Positions 26,378-35,213 of a stretch of DNA of 64,000 nt are shown one piece after another. Below the pieces are notes generated by a model. The model made no database searches. It was given only the letters and a program-made list of their open reading frames with translations, and was not told where the DNA came from. The stretch comes from HKCCE3408 sp038530555 (GTDB lineage Bacteria; Pseudomonadota; Alphaproteobacteria; Rhodobacterales; Rhodobacteraceae): contig JBCBCN010000008.1 of assembly GCA_038530555.1 (NCBI GenBank), forward strand, positions 124,001-188,000, in the 5' to 3' direction. Made by a program: the position numbers and the translations under genes. Each line of letters opens with the position of its first letter. Position 1 is the stretch's first letter.

Positions 26378-27707
26378 TCTGGTTTTGCGCAACGCGCAGA
26401 TCGTGCTCTGCATGGATGGCGCGCAGAGCCGCCATGAGGATGTGGACATCCTTGTGGATAAAGGTGAGATAATTGATATTGGTCAGGGGATTGAAGCGCA
26501 GTGTGAAAGTGTGGATATCAGAGGCTGCCTCGTCACGCCGGGCCTGGTGAACACGCATCACCATCTGTTTCAAAACCTGACCCGCGCAGTGCCCGCCGCA
26601 CAGAATGCGAGCCTGTTTGATTGGCTCACGACGCTCTATCCGATCTGGGCGCGGCTTACGCCCGACCACCTGCGCGCCTCGACTGAGATCGGCCTGGCAG
26701 AGCTGGCGCTGTCGGGCTGTTCGATGACCTCCGATCACCTCTATTTGTTTCCCGGCGCGTGCCGTCTCGATGACACGATCGAGGCGGCGGCACCTTTGGG
26801 CCTGCGTTTTCACCCGACGCGCGGCGCGATGTCGATCGGGCAGAGCGCGGGTGGCCTGCCGCCGGACAGTTTGGTCGAGCGAGAGCCTGACATTCTGGCC
26901 GATATGGAGCGCATCGTCGGCGCGCATCACAACGCGCGCGCGGGCGCGATGCTGCGCGTCGGACTGGCGCCGTGCTCGCCGTTTTCGGTCAGCCGGGAAC
27001 TGATGCGCGACAGCGCGATTTTGGCCCGGGAGCTCGGGGTCAGGCTGCACACCCATCTGGCCGAGAATGACGAAGACATTCTGTTTTCATTGGAGAAATT
27101 CGGCTGTAGCCCCGGAGAATATGCCGAAGATCTCGGCTGGACCGGGGAGGATGTCTGGCACGCCCATTGCGTGAAACTGACCCCGCCCGAGATCACGCTT
27201 TTCGCGCGGACGGGCACCGGTGTCGCCCATTGTCCGTGTTCGAACTGCCGCCTGGGATCGGGGATCGCGCCGGTACGGGCGATGCGCGATGCCGGTGTGC
27301 CGGTGGGCCTGGGCGTGGATGGTTCAGCCTCGAACGACAGCGCCAATCTTGCCCTTGAGGCGCGCCAGGCGATGCTGCTTCAGCGTGTGATGAACGCGCC
27401 GGGGGCGCTGTCGCCCTATGAGGCGCTCTGGCTGGCCACGCGGGGCGGTGCGCAGGTCCTGGGCCGTGAAGATTGCGGACAGATTGCCGTGGGCAAACGG
27501 GCCGATTTGGCGGTTTGGGATCTGGGGGGTGTGGAGAGCGCGGGGAGTTGGGATCCGGCGGCATTTCTACTCGCCGGACCGGCGAAAGTGCGGGATTTGT
27601 TCGTGGAAGGCCGCAGGGTCGTGGCGGAGGGGCGGCTCACCACTCTTGATCTACCGATAGCGCTTGAGAGGCATGGAAAGCTGGCCAAACAGCTGATGGA
27701 TGTATAG
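26370..27707 (+). CDS. 8-Oxoguanine deaminase / amidohydrolase
   Basis: A 445-residue metal-dependent amidohydrolase of the TRZ/ATZ group, closely fitting 8-oxoguanine deaminase, which turns 8-oxoguanine into urate. Motifs are VNTHHHLFQNLT (H63, H65), HTHLAENDED, HAHCVKL, CPCSNCRLGSG and VDGSASND with the catalytic aspartate. The CPCSNCRLGSG segment is characteristic of this subgroup. It overlaps hisN by 8 bases. A downstream urate pathway is not visible in the window. Confidence 0.87.
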   Translation: MADLVLRNAQIVLCMDGAQSRHEDVDILVDKGEIIDIGQGIEAQCESVDIRGCLVTPGLVNTHHHLFQNLTRAVPAAQNASLFDWLTTLYPIWARLTPDHLRASTEIGLAELALSGCSMTSDHLYLFPGACRLDDTIEAAAPLGLRFHPTRGAMSIGQSAGGLPPDSLVEREPDILADMERIVGAHHNARAGAMLRVGLAPCSPFSVSRELMRDSAILARELGVRLHTHLAENDEDILFSLEKFGCSPGEYAEDLGWTGEDVWHAHCVKLTPPEITLFARTGTGVAHCPCSNCRLGSGIAPVRAMRDAGVPVGLGVDGSASNDSANLALEARQAMLLQRVMNAPGALSPYEALWLATRGGAQVLGREDCGQIAVGKRADLAVWDLGGVESAGSWDPAAFLLAGPAKVRDLFVEGRRVVAEGRLTTLDLPIALERHGKLAKQLMDV

Positions 27708-27880
27708 CATATTTGCCGCCATTTTGGTCCTTATAAATCCGTATAAGCTATAAATTATTGACTATATGCAATATATTTGCTCTGGTTACGGGGAGCGGCA
27801 CTTTGGTGGCTTTCCGCCGAAATCTCTAGATATTTCTATCCTCTCTTGCCCGCGTTGGGGTGGCGTGGCACGGCTCCGGC
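27708..27880. promoter_or_regulatory. AT-rich intergenic region before the CAP protein
   Basis: This interval is clearly richer in A and T than its surroundings, with TTGACTATATGCAATATATTTGC around 27758-27780 and repeated TATAA-like stretches. It probably contains the promoter for the CAP-domain gene; no inverted repeat long enough to be a clear operator was seen. Confidence 0.4.
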
Positions 27881-28360
27881 ATGCGTAGTCTAGCTCTTGT
27901 GAGCCTCCTGTTCGTCGTCGCCTGCATGCCGGCGGGTCAAGGCAGCCCGTCCCAGGGCGGCACCACGCGGCTTGGTCTTACCGGCACCGCGATGATCGCC
28001 CAAGCGGGCACTCTGATCAGCGCTCAGCGGGCCGGTGCGGGTGTCCTTGCGCCAGTCGTGCAGAACCCCGCACTTCAGGCAGCAGCGCAGGCCCATGCCG
28101 ATGATCTGGCTGCGACGGGGCGCTTCAGCCATACCGGCTCGGGCGGGAGCACGCTGAGCTCTCGGGTGCGCGCTTCGGGCTACAATGCGTGCTTTGCCGC
28201 CGAAAACATCGCTCAAGGTCAGCCGAGCGTGGGCGCCGTCGTTTCAAGTTGGTCGAACTCGCCGGGGCATTACCGCAATATGGTCAATCCCGGCGCGCAG
28301 CAATTTGGCTTTGCCAGGGCGGGCGATGTCTGGGTCTTGGTCCTCGCGCGGCCCTGCTGA
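27881..28360 (+). CDS. CAP-domain (SCP/PR-1) lipoprotein
   Basis: A 159-residue exported protein. From the ATG at 27881 a short signal peptide ends in a lipobox (VVAC, C at residue 14), so it is probably membrane-anchored. The CAP domain covers residues about 45-159: QNPALQAAAQAHADDLA, GRFSHTG, NIAQGQ and WSNSPGHYRNMVNP contain the conserved His and Glu of the family cavity, with GFARAGDVWVLVLA at the end. The function of bacterial CAP proteins is mostly unknown. An earlier in-frame GTG at 27860 is less likely. Confidence 0.88.
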   Translation: MRSLALVSLLFVVACMPAGQGSPSQGGTTRLGLTGTAMIAQAGTLISAQRAGAGVLAPVVQNPALQAAAQAHADDLAATGRFSHTGSGGSTLSSRVRASGYNACFAAENIAQGQPSVGAVVSSWSNSPGHYRNMVNPGAQQFGFARAGDVWVLVLARPC

Positions 28361-28367
28361 GGGTCCT

Positions 28368-28904
28368 TCACCCCAAAGGTTGAAGCACCGCCAGAAGGCC
28401 GTCGCCTTCGCGGTAAAGCTGTCCGATTTGAGCCGCCTGAGCGGATGCGGACCCGCCCTCCATTGTCCTAAGTGCGCCGGGCTCCCAGCTTAGATTGCGA
28501 TGCGCCAGGACCAGATGGGGTGTGCCGCCCGGGGCGACCAGAGATGAAAACGGCCGCAATATCAAAGTGTTGCCCGATATATGCACGCTCCCCACGCGCT
28601 GCGCCTCGGCGATCCGGTCGCGGGGGACCGGGCGGAACACCCCGCCGACGAACCGCGTCAAAGGCAGGCGGTCTTCGCGATAACGCAGCGCGCCTTGCGC
28701 GAGACTGTCGCCATAAATGCGCCCGGACGGATCGCTGAGCAGAACCTGATCCAGCCGCACACGCGGCCCGCCCGGCGGGCGATAAACCACCGGCGCGATG
28801 CGGGGTTGAAAGCGGTTTTCCTCGGCAGAGGCGCGCTGGCCTGGCAGTAGGCTGGCGGCCAGGGCAGCGCTCAAAAAGCTGCGTCGGTTGGGGCTGTGAG
28901 ACAT
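28368..28904 (-). CDS. Tat-exported protein of unknown function
   Basis: A 178-residue protein with a twin-arginine signal peptide (NRRSFLSAALAASLL, cleavage likely after RASA). The mature part is basic, rich in Arg, Leu and Gly, with no cysteine and no recognised domain; the twin-arginine signal suggests folding or cofactor insertion before export, though no cofactor motif is seen. It converges with the CAP gene across 7 bases. Confidence 0.75.
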   Translation of the reverse strand: MSHSPNRRSFLSAALAASLLPGQRASAEENRFQPRIAPVVYRPPGGPRVRLDQVLLSDPSGRIYGDSLAQGALRYREDRLPLTRFVGGVFRPVPRDRIAEAQRVGSVHISGNTLILRPFSSLVAPGGTPHLVLAHRNLSWEPGALRTMEGGSASAQAAQIGQLYREGDGLLAVLQPLG

Positions 28905-28987
28905 CCTCGGTCACCTCGCGGGGCTCAGATCCGTCGGAACCTTCTCCGCCGGGTCACGTTATTCTGCCAGCCTAAAGGAGAAATCGC

Positions 28988-29176
28988 ATGAGCACATCAT
29001 GGATGTTTATCGCCGGTCTCGCCGCTGCAACCATTGGCGTGACCCTGCTTTTCATCTACCTCAGCAAACGCGGGGTGGAAAAAAGGATGGAGGATTCCAA
29101 TGCGGAAACCTCGGCTTTGGCCAAGGATGGGCCAGGTCCCAATGCGGTGGAGCGGATCAACCGCCAGTCGGCCTAA
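28988..29176 (+). CDS. Small single-pass membrane protein
   Basis: A 62-residue protein with one N-terminal hydrophobic segment (FIAGLAAATIGVTLLFIYL) followed by a hydrophilic, charged tail. The start has an AAGGAG eight bases upstream, and a terminator follows, so it is very likely a real gene. I do not recognise a family. Confidence 0.75.
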   Translation: MSTSWMFIAGLAAATIGVTLLFIYLSKRGVEKRMEDSNAETSALAKDGPGPNAVERINRQSA

Positions 29177-29182
29177 CGACCG

Positions 29183-29222
29183 ATAAAAGACCGCCCCGCG
29201 CAGATGCCGGGGCGGTCATTTT
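29183..29222. terminator. Bidirectional terminator between the small membrane protein and ilvC
   Basis: GACCGCCCCG and CCGGGGCGGTC form a ten-base-pair stem with a short loop. It is followed by ATTTTCTTT on the plus strand and preceded by an A-rich stretch that gives a T-rich tail on the minus strand. Confidence 0.9.
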
Positions 29223-29224
29223 CT

Positions 29225-30247
29225 TTAGTTCTTTGATTTATCGACCATTTTACCGGCAGAGATCCAGGGCATCATCGCACGAAGCTCTTCGCCCACGGCC
29301 TCGATCTGGTGCGCGTCGTTCATCCGCCGGGTGCCCTTGAAGAAGGGCTGACCCACCTGATTTTCGGCCATGAAGTCACGCACGAATTTGCCGGTTTGGA
29401 TGTCGGTCAGGATCGCCTTCATCCGCGCCTTCGTCTCTTCATAGGGCAGAACGCGCGGGCCTGAGACGTATTCGCCGTACTCGGCCGTGTTCGAGATCGA
29501 GTAATTCATGTTGGCGATGCCGCCCTCATAGATCAGATCGACGATCAGCTTCACCTCGTGCAGGCACTCGAAATAGGCCATTTCCGGCGCGTAGCCGGCC
29601 TCGACCAAGGTCTCGAAGCCCATGCGGATCAGCTCGACGAGGCCGCCGCAGAGCACCGCTTGCTCCCCGAAAAGGTCGGTTTCGCATTCCTCGCGGAAAT
29701 TCGTCTCGATGATGCCCGAACGGCCGCCGCCAATGCCCGCGCAATAGCTCAAACCGATCTCCAGCGCGCGGCCCGAGGCGTCGTTGTCGACGGCCACCAG
29801 GCAGGGCACGCCGCCGCCTTTGGTGTATTCACCGCGCACCGTGTGGCCGGGGCCCTTGGGCGCCATCATGATGACGTCGACGCCCGCCTTGGGCTCAATC
29901 AGGCCGAAATGCACGTTCAGGCCGTGGGCAAAGGCAATCGCCGCGCCCTCGCGCAGGTTGTCGTGGACATGCGCCTTGTAAGTCGCGGCCTGAAGCTCAT
30001 CGGGCATGGTGAACATGATCAGATCGCACCAGGCGGCCGCCTCGGCGATGCCCATGACCTTGAGCCCCTCGGCCTCGGCCTTCGCCTGGCTGGGGGAGCC
30101 CTCCCTGAGGGCGATCACCACATTCTTGGCGCCGCTGTCGCGCAGGTTCAGCGCGTGGGCATGGCCCTGGCTGCCATAGCCCAGGATCGCCACTTTCATG
30201 TCTTTAATCAGGTTCACATCGCAGTCGCGATCATAATAGACGCGCAT
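29225..30247 (-). CDS. ilvC: Ketol-acid reductoisomerase (class I, NADP)
   Basis: The second common enzyme of valine, leucine and isoleucine synthesis: it isomerises and reduces acetolactate or acetohydroxybutyrate. The 340-residue length is that of class I enzymes. The Rossmann motif GYGSQGHAHALNL is near residue 24, and the C-terminal knotted domain contains the magnesium ligands in SDLFGEQ-like DLFGEQAVLCGG and FECLHEVKLIVDL. It is monocistronic with a terminator after it. Confidence 0.98.
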   Translation of the reverse strand: MRVYYDRDCDVNLIKDMKVAILGYGSQGHAHALNLRDSGAKNVVIALREGSPSQAKAEAEGLKVMGIAEAAAWCDLIMFTMPDELQAATYKAHVHDNLREGAAIAFAHGLNVHFGLIEPKAGVDVIMMAPKGPGHTVRGEYTKGGGVPCLVAVDNDASGRALEIGLSYCAGIGGGRSGIIETNFREECETDLFGEQAVLCGGLVELIRMGFETLVEAGYAPEMAYFECLHEVKLIVDLIYEGGIANMNYSISNTAEYGEYVSGPRVLPYEETKARMKAILTDIQTGKFVRDFMAENQVGQPFFKGTRRMNDAHQIEAVGEELRAMMPWISAGKMVDKSKN

Positions 30248-30373
30248 TTTATCCCTCTCCAGATCGGCGTTTGGCGCGTTCTAGCGGTTTTGTGGCCCGA
30301 TGCAATGATGGCGCCCACACGAGCGGTTGGTAACGCTCCTTTTATCCTCTTCGCTCAACCTATGCGGTAGAGA

Positions 30374-31090
30374 ATGGCCATGAGATTTCGCAGGCATCAT
30401 ATCTGGCTCGTCGCGACGGCTTTCACGATCTTCACCACGCTGGTGGGCGCGGTGGCGTGCTTGATATTCTATGAGGCCGATCAGTTGGTGTTTGAGTTGC
30501 TGATCACCTCGGCGCTGACCATCGGGCTGACCTTTCCGCTGACCGCTGCCATGGGGCATTTCATTTTCCGCAACAGTGAGCTCAACGCTGAGCTTAGGCG
30601 GATCGTCAGCCGGGATCGCCTGACCGATGCGGCGACGCGGGATTATTTCTTCGATCAGATGGAGGAAAATAACGAGGCGTATGGTGTTTCACTCGTGGTG
30701 GACATCGATCATTTCAAGAAGGTGAACGATACCTACGGCCATCTTGCAGGGGACGGCGTGATCAAGCATGTCGCTGATATCTTGAGAGAAAACTGCGCAC
30801 CGAATGATATCGTTTGCCGCTTCGGCGGAGAGGAGTTCGTGGTGTTTTTGGATGGGGCTGAGCCGGGCCGTGGTGCCCGCATCGCCGACCGGATCTTGCG
30901 TCAGGCCGAAGAGGCGAAGATTTTTGAGGATAACCGGCAGATCAAGATCACCGTTTCGATCGGCGGCTCGCTCAAGGCCGCGGCGGCGGATATCGAAGAC
31001 TGCATTCGAGAAGCCGACGAGGCGCTTTACTTGGCTAAATCCTCGGGTCGTAACCGTGCGATTATGGCTTGGGCGCCTCAGGCGGGGTAG
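30374..31090 (+). CDS. Membrane-anchored GGDEF diguanylate cyclase
   Basis: A 238-residue protein with two N-terminal membrane segments (about 11-32 and 40-64) and a GGDEF domain with the catalytic GGEEF at 151-155 and the metal-binding VDIDHFKKVNDTYGH before it. It should make cyclic di-GMP at the inner membrane. The RxxD inhibitory site that normally lies five residues upstream of GGEEF is not conserved (APND), so product inhibition through that site is not expected. There is no large sensory domain. Its 3' end overlaps the UbiH-type gene by 29 bases. Confidence 0.92.
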   Translation: MAMRFRRHHIWLVATAFTIFTTLVGAVACLIFYEADQLVFELLITSALTIGLTFPLTAAMGHFIFRNSELNAELRRIVSRDRLTDAATRDYFFDQMEENNEAYGVSLVVDIDHFKKVNDTYGHLAGDGVIKHVADILRENCAPNDIVCRFGGEEFVVFLDGAEPGRGARIADRILRQAEEAKIFEDNRQIKITVSIGGSLKAAAADIEDCIREADEALYLAKSSGRNRAIMAWAPQAG

Positions 31091-32303
31091 CGGGCACGGC
31101 GGTGCTGCGTCGTCCGCCATGGGCCATACCCAAGAGCATCAGGCCTTGGCGCAGCGGTTTGATGTCATGCAGGAGCCCCGTGGCTTGGGCGCGCAAGGCC
31201 TGCAACGGCGCCGCCCCGACCATTGAGGCACGGTTGAGCGCATCCACGCCCAAAACCCGGGCGGTGACCTCGGGCCGCCTCCGCCGGTCATAGCGCGCGA
31301 GCATGTCCTGGTCGCCCAGCCTGTCGGGCCCGGCTTCGGCGAGATCGAGAAGACAGGCGATATCGGCGAGGCTCATGTTTAGGCCCTGCGCCCCGATAGG
31401 CGGAATCGCATGGGCGGCCTCGGCGATCAGGGCCATGCGACCATGGTAGAACCGCTTGGCCAGCTGCGAGGAAATGGGCCAAATCGACCGCCGCGAGGCC
31501 AGCTTTACAGGGCCGTAGAGCCCGCCGGAGCGCTCCAGAAGTTCCACCTCAAACGCCGCATTCCCAAGCGCATGGCGCCGCACGCTCTCAGTCGCGCGGT
31601 CCATCCAAACCACGGCGGAGGCGGGACGGCCCCCGTGGTCGGGCAGGGGCACAAAGGTGCAGGGCCCGCCCGCGCGGTGGATCTCAGTTGAGACATTGTC
31701 ATGCGGCGCCTTATGGGTCACCGCAAAGGCCAGCGCCTTTTGCCCATAGCGCAGCACCCGCGTGCCGATCCCGGCCGCGTCGCGCAGCCCAGACGCGCGG
31801 CCATCTGCGGCCAGGACCAGCTTGGCCCGCACGCCAGAGCCATCCGACAGCGTGACAAGGGCGTGATCGGTGCGGCTGAGCACTGAGCTTGCGGAAATGC
31901 CAGCGCGGTAGAAGGCCAGCGGTTCCTCTTGAAGCGCGGCATGCACTTCGCGCCGCATCAGCCAATTGGGAATATTCCAGCCAAAGGGCAGCTCACCGAT
32001 ATCGGCGGCATCAAAGGCGCGGCTGCGATAGGTGGCGCCAAGATTGACGATCTTCATCACTTGGAGCGGCGTGGCCCGGGCGGCGAGGCGCGGCCAAAGA
32101 CCAATGCGGTCAAAGAGCGCTTGGCTCGGTTGCAAAAAGGCCGTGGTGCGCAGATCGGCCTCGGGGTCCTCGGCGCTGTCTGAGATCGGTTTTGGATCGG
32201 CACAGACCACCCGCCAGCCGGCTTGCGCAAAGGCCAAAGCCGCCGTGAGGCCGGCGATCCCGCCGCCCGCGACGAAGATATCCGCGTGCTCCATCTCTGC
32301 CAT
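31062..32303 (-). CDS. UbiH/UbiF/COQ6-family FAD-dependent hydroxylase
   Basis: A 413-residue class A flavoprotein monooxygenase, probably a ubiquinone-ring hydroxylase. The FAD motif GGGIAGLTAALAFAQAG starts at residue 13, the middle has LVLAADGRASGLRDAAGI, and the second FAD contact is GRMALIAEAAHAIPPIGAQGLNMSLADIACL. Several ubi hydroxylases (UbiH, UbiI, UbiF, UbiL) share these motifs, so the exact ring position is not decided. It is separated by about 125 bases from the divergent GntR gene. Confidence 0.9.
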   Translation of the reverse strand: MAEMEHADIFVAGGGIAGLTAALAFAQAGWRVVCADPKPISDSAEDPEADLRTTAFLQPSQALFDRIGLWPRLAARATPLQVMKIVNLGATYRSRAFDAADIGELPFGWNIPNWLMRREVHAALQEEPLAFYRAGISASSVLSRTDHALVTLSDGSGVRAKLVLAADGRASGLRDAAGIGTRVLRYGQKALAFAVTHKAPHDNVSTEIHRAGGPCTFVPLPDHGGRPASAVVWMDRATESVRRHALGNAAFEVELLERSGGLYGPVKLASRRSIWPISSQLAKRFYHGRMALIAEAAHAIPPIGAQGLNMSLADIACLLDLAEAGPDRLGDQDMLARYDRRRRPEVTARVLGVDALNRASMVGAAPLQALRAQATGLLHDIKPLRQGLMLLGMAHGGRRSTAVPATPPEAPKP

Positions 32304-32428
32304 AAGCCATAGCTAGCCCGAGGCCGCACCTCTTTCCACGGGCCATCGCGTGACGGCGCGGCTGCGCGTTGACTTGTCACAGCCATCCCAGGCGCATAGC
32401 GTGCAGCAACGTGAGAAGGGGTTCGCCG

Positions 32429-33100
32429 ATGGCCTATAGACGCGCGCAGAATGTCGATGCCTATGAGATGATCCTCGAGGCGATTGATCGCGGCACCTTT
32501 AAGCCCGGAGACAGGTTGGTGGAGAGCGACCTGGCCGAGCGTTTCGGGGTCTCGCGCACACCGATCCGGGAGGCCTTGCAGCGGCTCGAGACGCAAAGCC
32601 TTCTGACGCGGGACGGGCGCAGCCTGATCGTGGCCTCGCTGGATCACAATCAGATCGCTCAGCTTTATGTTGTGCGGACCGAGCTGGAGGCATTGGCCGC
32701 ACGCCTGGCCGCGCAACATGCAACGCCGCAGGAGATCAGCGTGCTGCGTGATTTCGTCGAAGAAGACCGCGCGCTCTTGGGCAAGCCCGAGGCAATGGCG
32801 CGGGCCAATCGACGCTTTCACATTCAGATCCACCTGGCCAGCCACAATCAGTATCTGGTGCAGCAGCTTGACCTTGTGCACCGGTCCATGGCGCTGATGG
32901 CGACGACGTCCCTGGCCGCGGAGGGGCGCGGTGAGGTGGCCCTGGCCGAGCATGGGCGGATTGTCGATGCGATCGAGAGGGGCGACGGGGATGCGGCCTA
33001 TTCCGAGCTGGTCTCGCACCTGTCGCGCGCCTTCGAGGTGCGGCTCAAGGAAGAGGCTTCCGCACTGACGGCCGATTTGTCGACGTTGCGCGCGCTGTAG
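32429..33100 (+). CDS. GntR-family transcriptional regulator (FCD domain)
   Basis: A 223-residue regulator. Residues about 7-75 form the winged helix-turn-helix (YEMILEAIDRGTFKPGDRLVESDLAERFGVSRTPIREALQRLE) typical of the FadR/VanR branch; residues from about 85 on form the alpha-helical FCD effector domain with the metal-binding histidine in ANRRFHIQIH and HGRIVDAI. The start at 32429 gives the normal length. Its 3' end overlaps the convergent glycosyltransferase gene by 103 bases. The target and ligand are unknown. Confidence 0.92.
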   Translation: MAYRRAQNVDAYEMILEAIDRGTFKPGDRLVESDLAERFGVSRTPIREALQRLETQSLLTRDGRSLIVASLDHNQIAQLYVVRTELEALAARLAAQHATPQEISVLRDFVEEDRALLGKPEAMARANRRFHIQIHLASHNQYLVQQLDLVHRSMALMATTSLAAEGRGEVALAEHGRIVDAIERGDGDAAYSELVSHLSRAFEVRLKEEASALTADLSTLRAL

Positions 33101-35061
33101 TGGCCATGGGCCGTCTTCACCCAGTGAAACGGCCGCCAGAGTAAATCCGACAGCGCCACCACCATTGCCGCAGAGGCCAGCGGGAAATAGAGCGTCAGCG
33201 CGGGCAACCACCACCGGAGCGCGCGCAGATGCGGAGCGCGACAGGCCAGCCAAGCGACCGAGAGGGTCACGGCCAGGGACGCGGCAAAGCCCCAGACGAG
33301 CACCTGCCCGGCGACCGGCCCGATCCAGGGGGCCAGCGGGTGCCAAAGGCCCAGCGGAATGGCCGCGAGGCTCCAGATCAGAGGGGCCGTCAGAAAGCCT
33401 ATCACCGTGCCGCCAAGCTGCACTTGAAGCCCCAGGAACCGCTTCCAGCCCAGCTCTCGCAGCAGGCGCCTTGGTTGCCGCATCGCTGTGGCCCAGGTGA
33501 TCGCATAGCCCTTGAGCCAGCGGGAGCGTTGCTTGATCCACGGCCAGAGCTCTGAATTGGCCTCCTCGAAAGTGGTCGTCGCGATTAGATCCGTGCGGTA
33601 GCCCGCGCGCGCGAGCCTTAGGCCAAGCTCGGCATCCTCGGTCACGTTATGGGCGTCCCAGCCGCCAACATCGAGGAGCGCCTTCTTGCGCAGAAAGAGC
33701 GTCGTGCCGCCCAGCGGCACGATCAGGCCCAGCCGCGCCACACCCGGCAGAAGCAGGCGGAACCAACTGGCATATTCCAAGGTGAAGCAACGGCTGATCC
33801 AATTATGCGTGGCGTTGTAATAGTCGAGCTGGCCTTGCAGGCAGGCAAGCTCGGGCGGGGCAGCGGCAAAGCGGCGCGTGACCGCCAAAAGTTGATCGGG
33901 TTCGGGGCAGTCTTCGGCGTCGTAGATCCCGATGACCGTGCCGCGCGCGAAGGGCAGGGCGTAGTTCAGCGCACGCGGCTTCGTCCGGGGCTGGCCATCG
34001 GGCACGATGATGGCCCGCGCCCAATGGGGCAGCGTGCCCGCCGCCAGGGCCTCTTGGGTGGTGGTGTCGCAGGCCTCAAGGATGAAGATCACATCGAGCC
34101 GGTCGCGTGGATAGTCGAGCCTGCTGATCCGGTCGAGCAGGGCCCCGGCGATCTCACGTTCTTCAAAGAGCGGCACGAGGATCGTGATCGTGGGATCGGG
34201 ATGGAGCGGGATGGTGCCCGACCGGCTGACCCGGTCTGTCGTCGCGGCGGCCTCATGGTCCCGCTGGGCCCGCAGCCCATAGGCGACAGCCGCAATTTTC
34301 AGCGCCATATTCGCCACATAGACCGCCCCGGCGAGCGCGATGAGCACAGCGAGCGTTGCCATGGGCCAGATGACCATCGGCAGCAGGGCGAGCGTGAGGG
34401 CGCCGCCTGTCAAGCGCACGAAATCCCGTGCGCTCCAGACCCGGCAGGAGGCGTGGATCGGCGCGCGGGTCTCGGCCTTACGGGCCAGTGCGTCACCATA
34501 AAGCTCCCCGATTGCGCGGTCGATCTGGTCGCGGGGCGCGAGGGCAAAGATCACGGGCTGCGGGGCAAGCGCCTGGCGCAGCGGGGCGAAACTGTCGGTG
34601 CGATGGGTCGCGATCACGAGCGCGCCGCCGATCTCGCGATAGGGCACGGCACCCAGTGCGATCGCTGCCTCACCCGACATACGATCGGCAAGCACCGGAT
34701 CGGGCGGATCGGTGTCGAGGTCACACAGCTCACGCCCGTCGCAGGTTGCCCGGGCCGCGAGGACATCACGCTCCTCCACGAGGCCATGCTGGATCAAAAC
34801 CGTGCTGAGCGGGCTCATGCTGCTGCGGGCCAATGCCTCGGCGCGGATCAGCGTATCGGGGTCCAGGCTTCCGCTCATGCAAAGGCGTTCGCCCAGGTCG
34901 TCTTCGGGATCGCGCGGTCGCGGAGCAGGCTCTTGCATCCGCGGTGCTGTCGAAAGCTGTGTGCGGGCGCGGCCCGGACGCACCAAACCGCCCATTGGGA
35001 CAGTCCCAGGGCTTGGGTCACTGGTCGAGACCACGTCCGGCCGATCACTCACGCTCAACAT
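32998..35061 (-). CDS. Family 2 glycosyltransferase with N-terminal MshEN-like domain
   Basis: A 687-residue membrane glycosyltransferase. Residues about 55-185 resemble the GspE/MshEN N-terminal domain, which in other proteins binds cyclic di-GMP. Two membrane segments near 218-260 precede the GT-A catalytic domain with IYDAEDCPEPDQ, the TEDAELGLRL base region and the QRSRWLKGY (QxxRW-type) motif of processive beta-glycan synthases; more membrane segments follow. It could make an exopolysaccharide. The C-terminal 35 residues after the FHWVKTAHG segment are coded opposite gntR. Confidence 0.88.
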   Translation of the reverse strand: MLSVSDRPDVVSTSDPSPGTVPMGGLVRPGRARTQLSTAPRMQEPAPRPRDPEDDLGERLCMSGSLDPDTLIRAEALARSSMSPLSTVLIQHGLVEERDVLAARATCDGRELCDLDTDPPDPVLADRMSGEAAIALGAVPYREIGGALVIATHRTDSFAPLRQALAPQPVIFALAPRDQIDRAIGELYGDALARKAETRAPIHASCRVWSARDFVRLTGGALTLALLPMVIWPMATLAVLIALAGAVYVANMALKIAAVAYGLRAQRDHEAAATTDRVSRSGTIPLHPDPTITILVPLFEEREIAGALLDRISRLDYPRDRLDVIFILEACDTTTQEALAAGTLPHWARAIIVPDGQPRTKPRALNYALPFARGTVIGIYDAEDCPEPDQLLAVTRRFAAAPPELACLQGQLDYYNATHNWISRCFTLEYASWFRLLLPGVARLGLIVPLGGTTLFLRKKALLDVGGWDAHNVTEDAELGLRLARAGYRTDLIATTTFEEANSELWPWIKQRSRWLKGYAITWATAMRQPRRLLRELGWKRFLGLQVQLGGTVIGFLTAPLIWSLAAIPLGLWHPLAPWIGPVAGQVLVWGFAASLAVTLSVAWLACRAPHLRALRWWLPALTLYFPLASAAMVVALSDLLWRPFHWVKTAHGHYSARNVDKSAVSAEASSLSRTSKARDRCETSSE

Positions 35062-35213
35062 CCGTCGCTTGCTTGGCCCCGCTACCCGGCCCCGGCGGAC
35101 AAAACCAACAAAGCGTTAAAGCATTGTTAAAGTTGCATTAACCAAGAAATACGGCGGACGGATGGATGGCGCTGGTGCGCGGGGGTTTTTGCCCCGATCC
35201 TAGCTGTCAGGTC

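Noticed and set aside
33649..35130. 493-codon plus-strand frame opposite the glycosyltransferase
   Set aside because: Typical antisense open frame of high-G+C coding DNA; the minus-strand protein has clear motifs over the same region.
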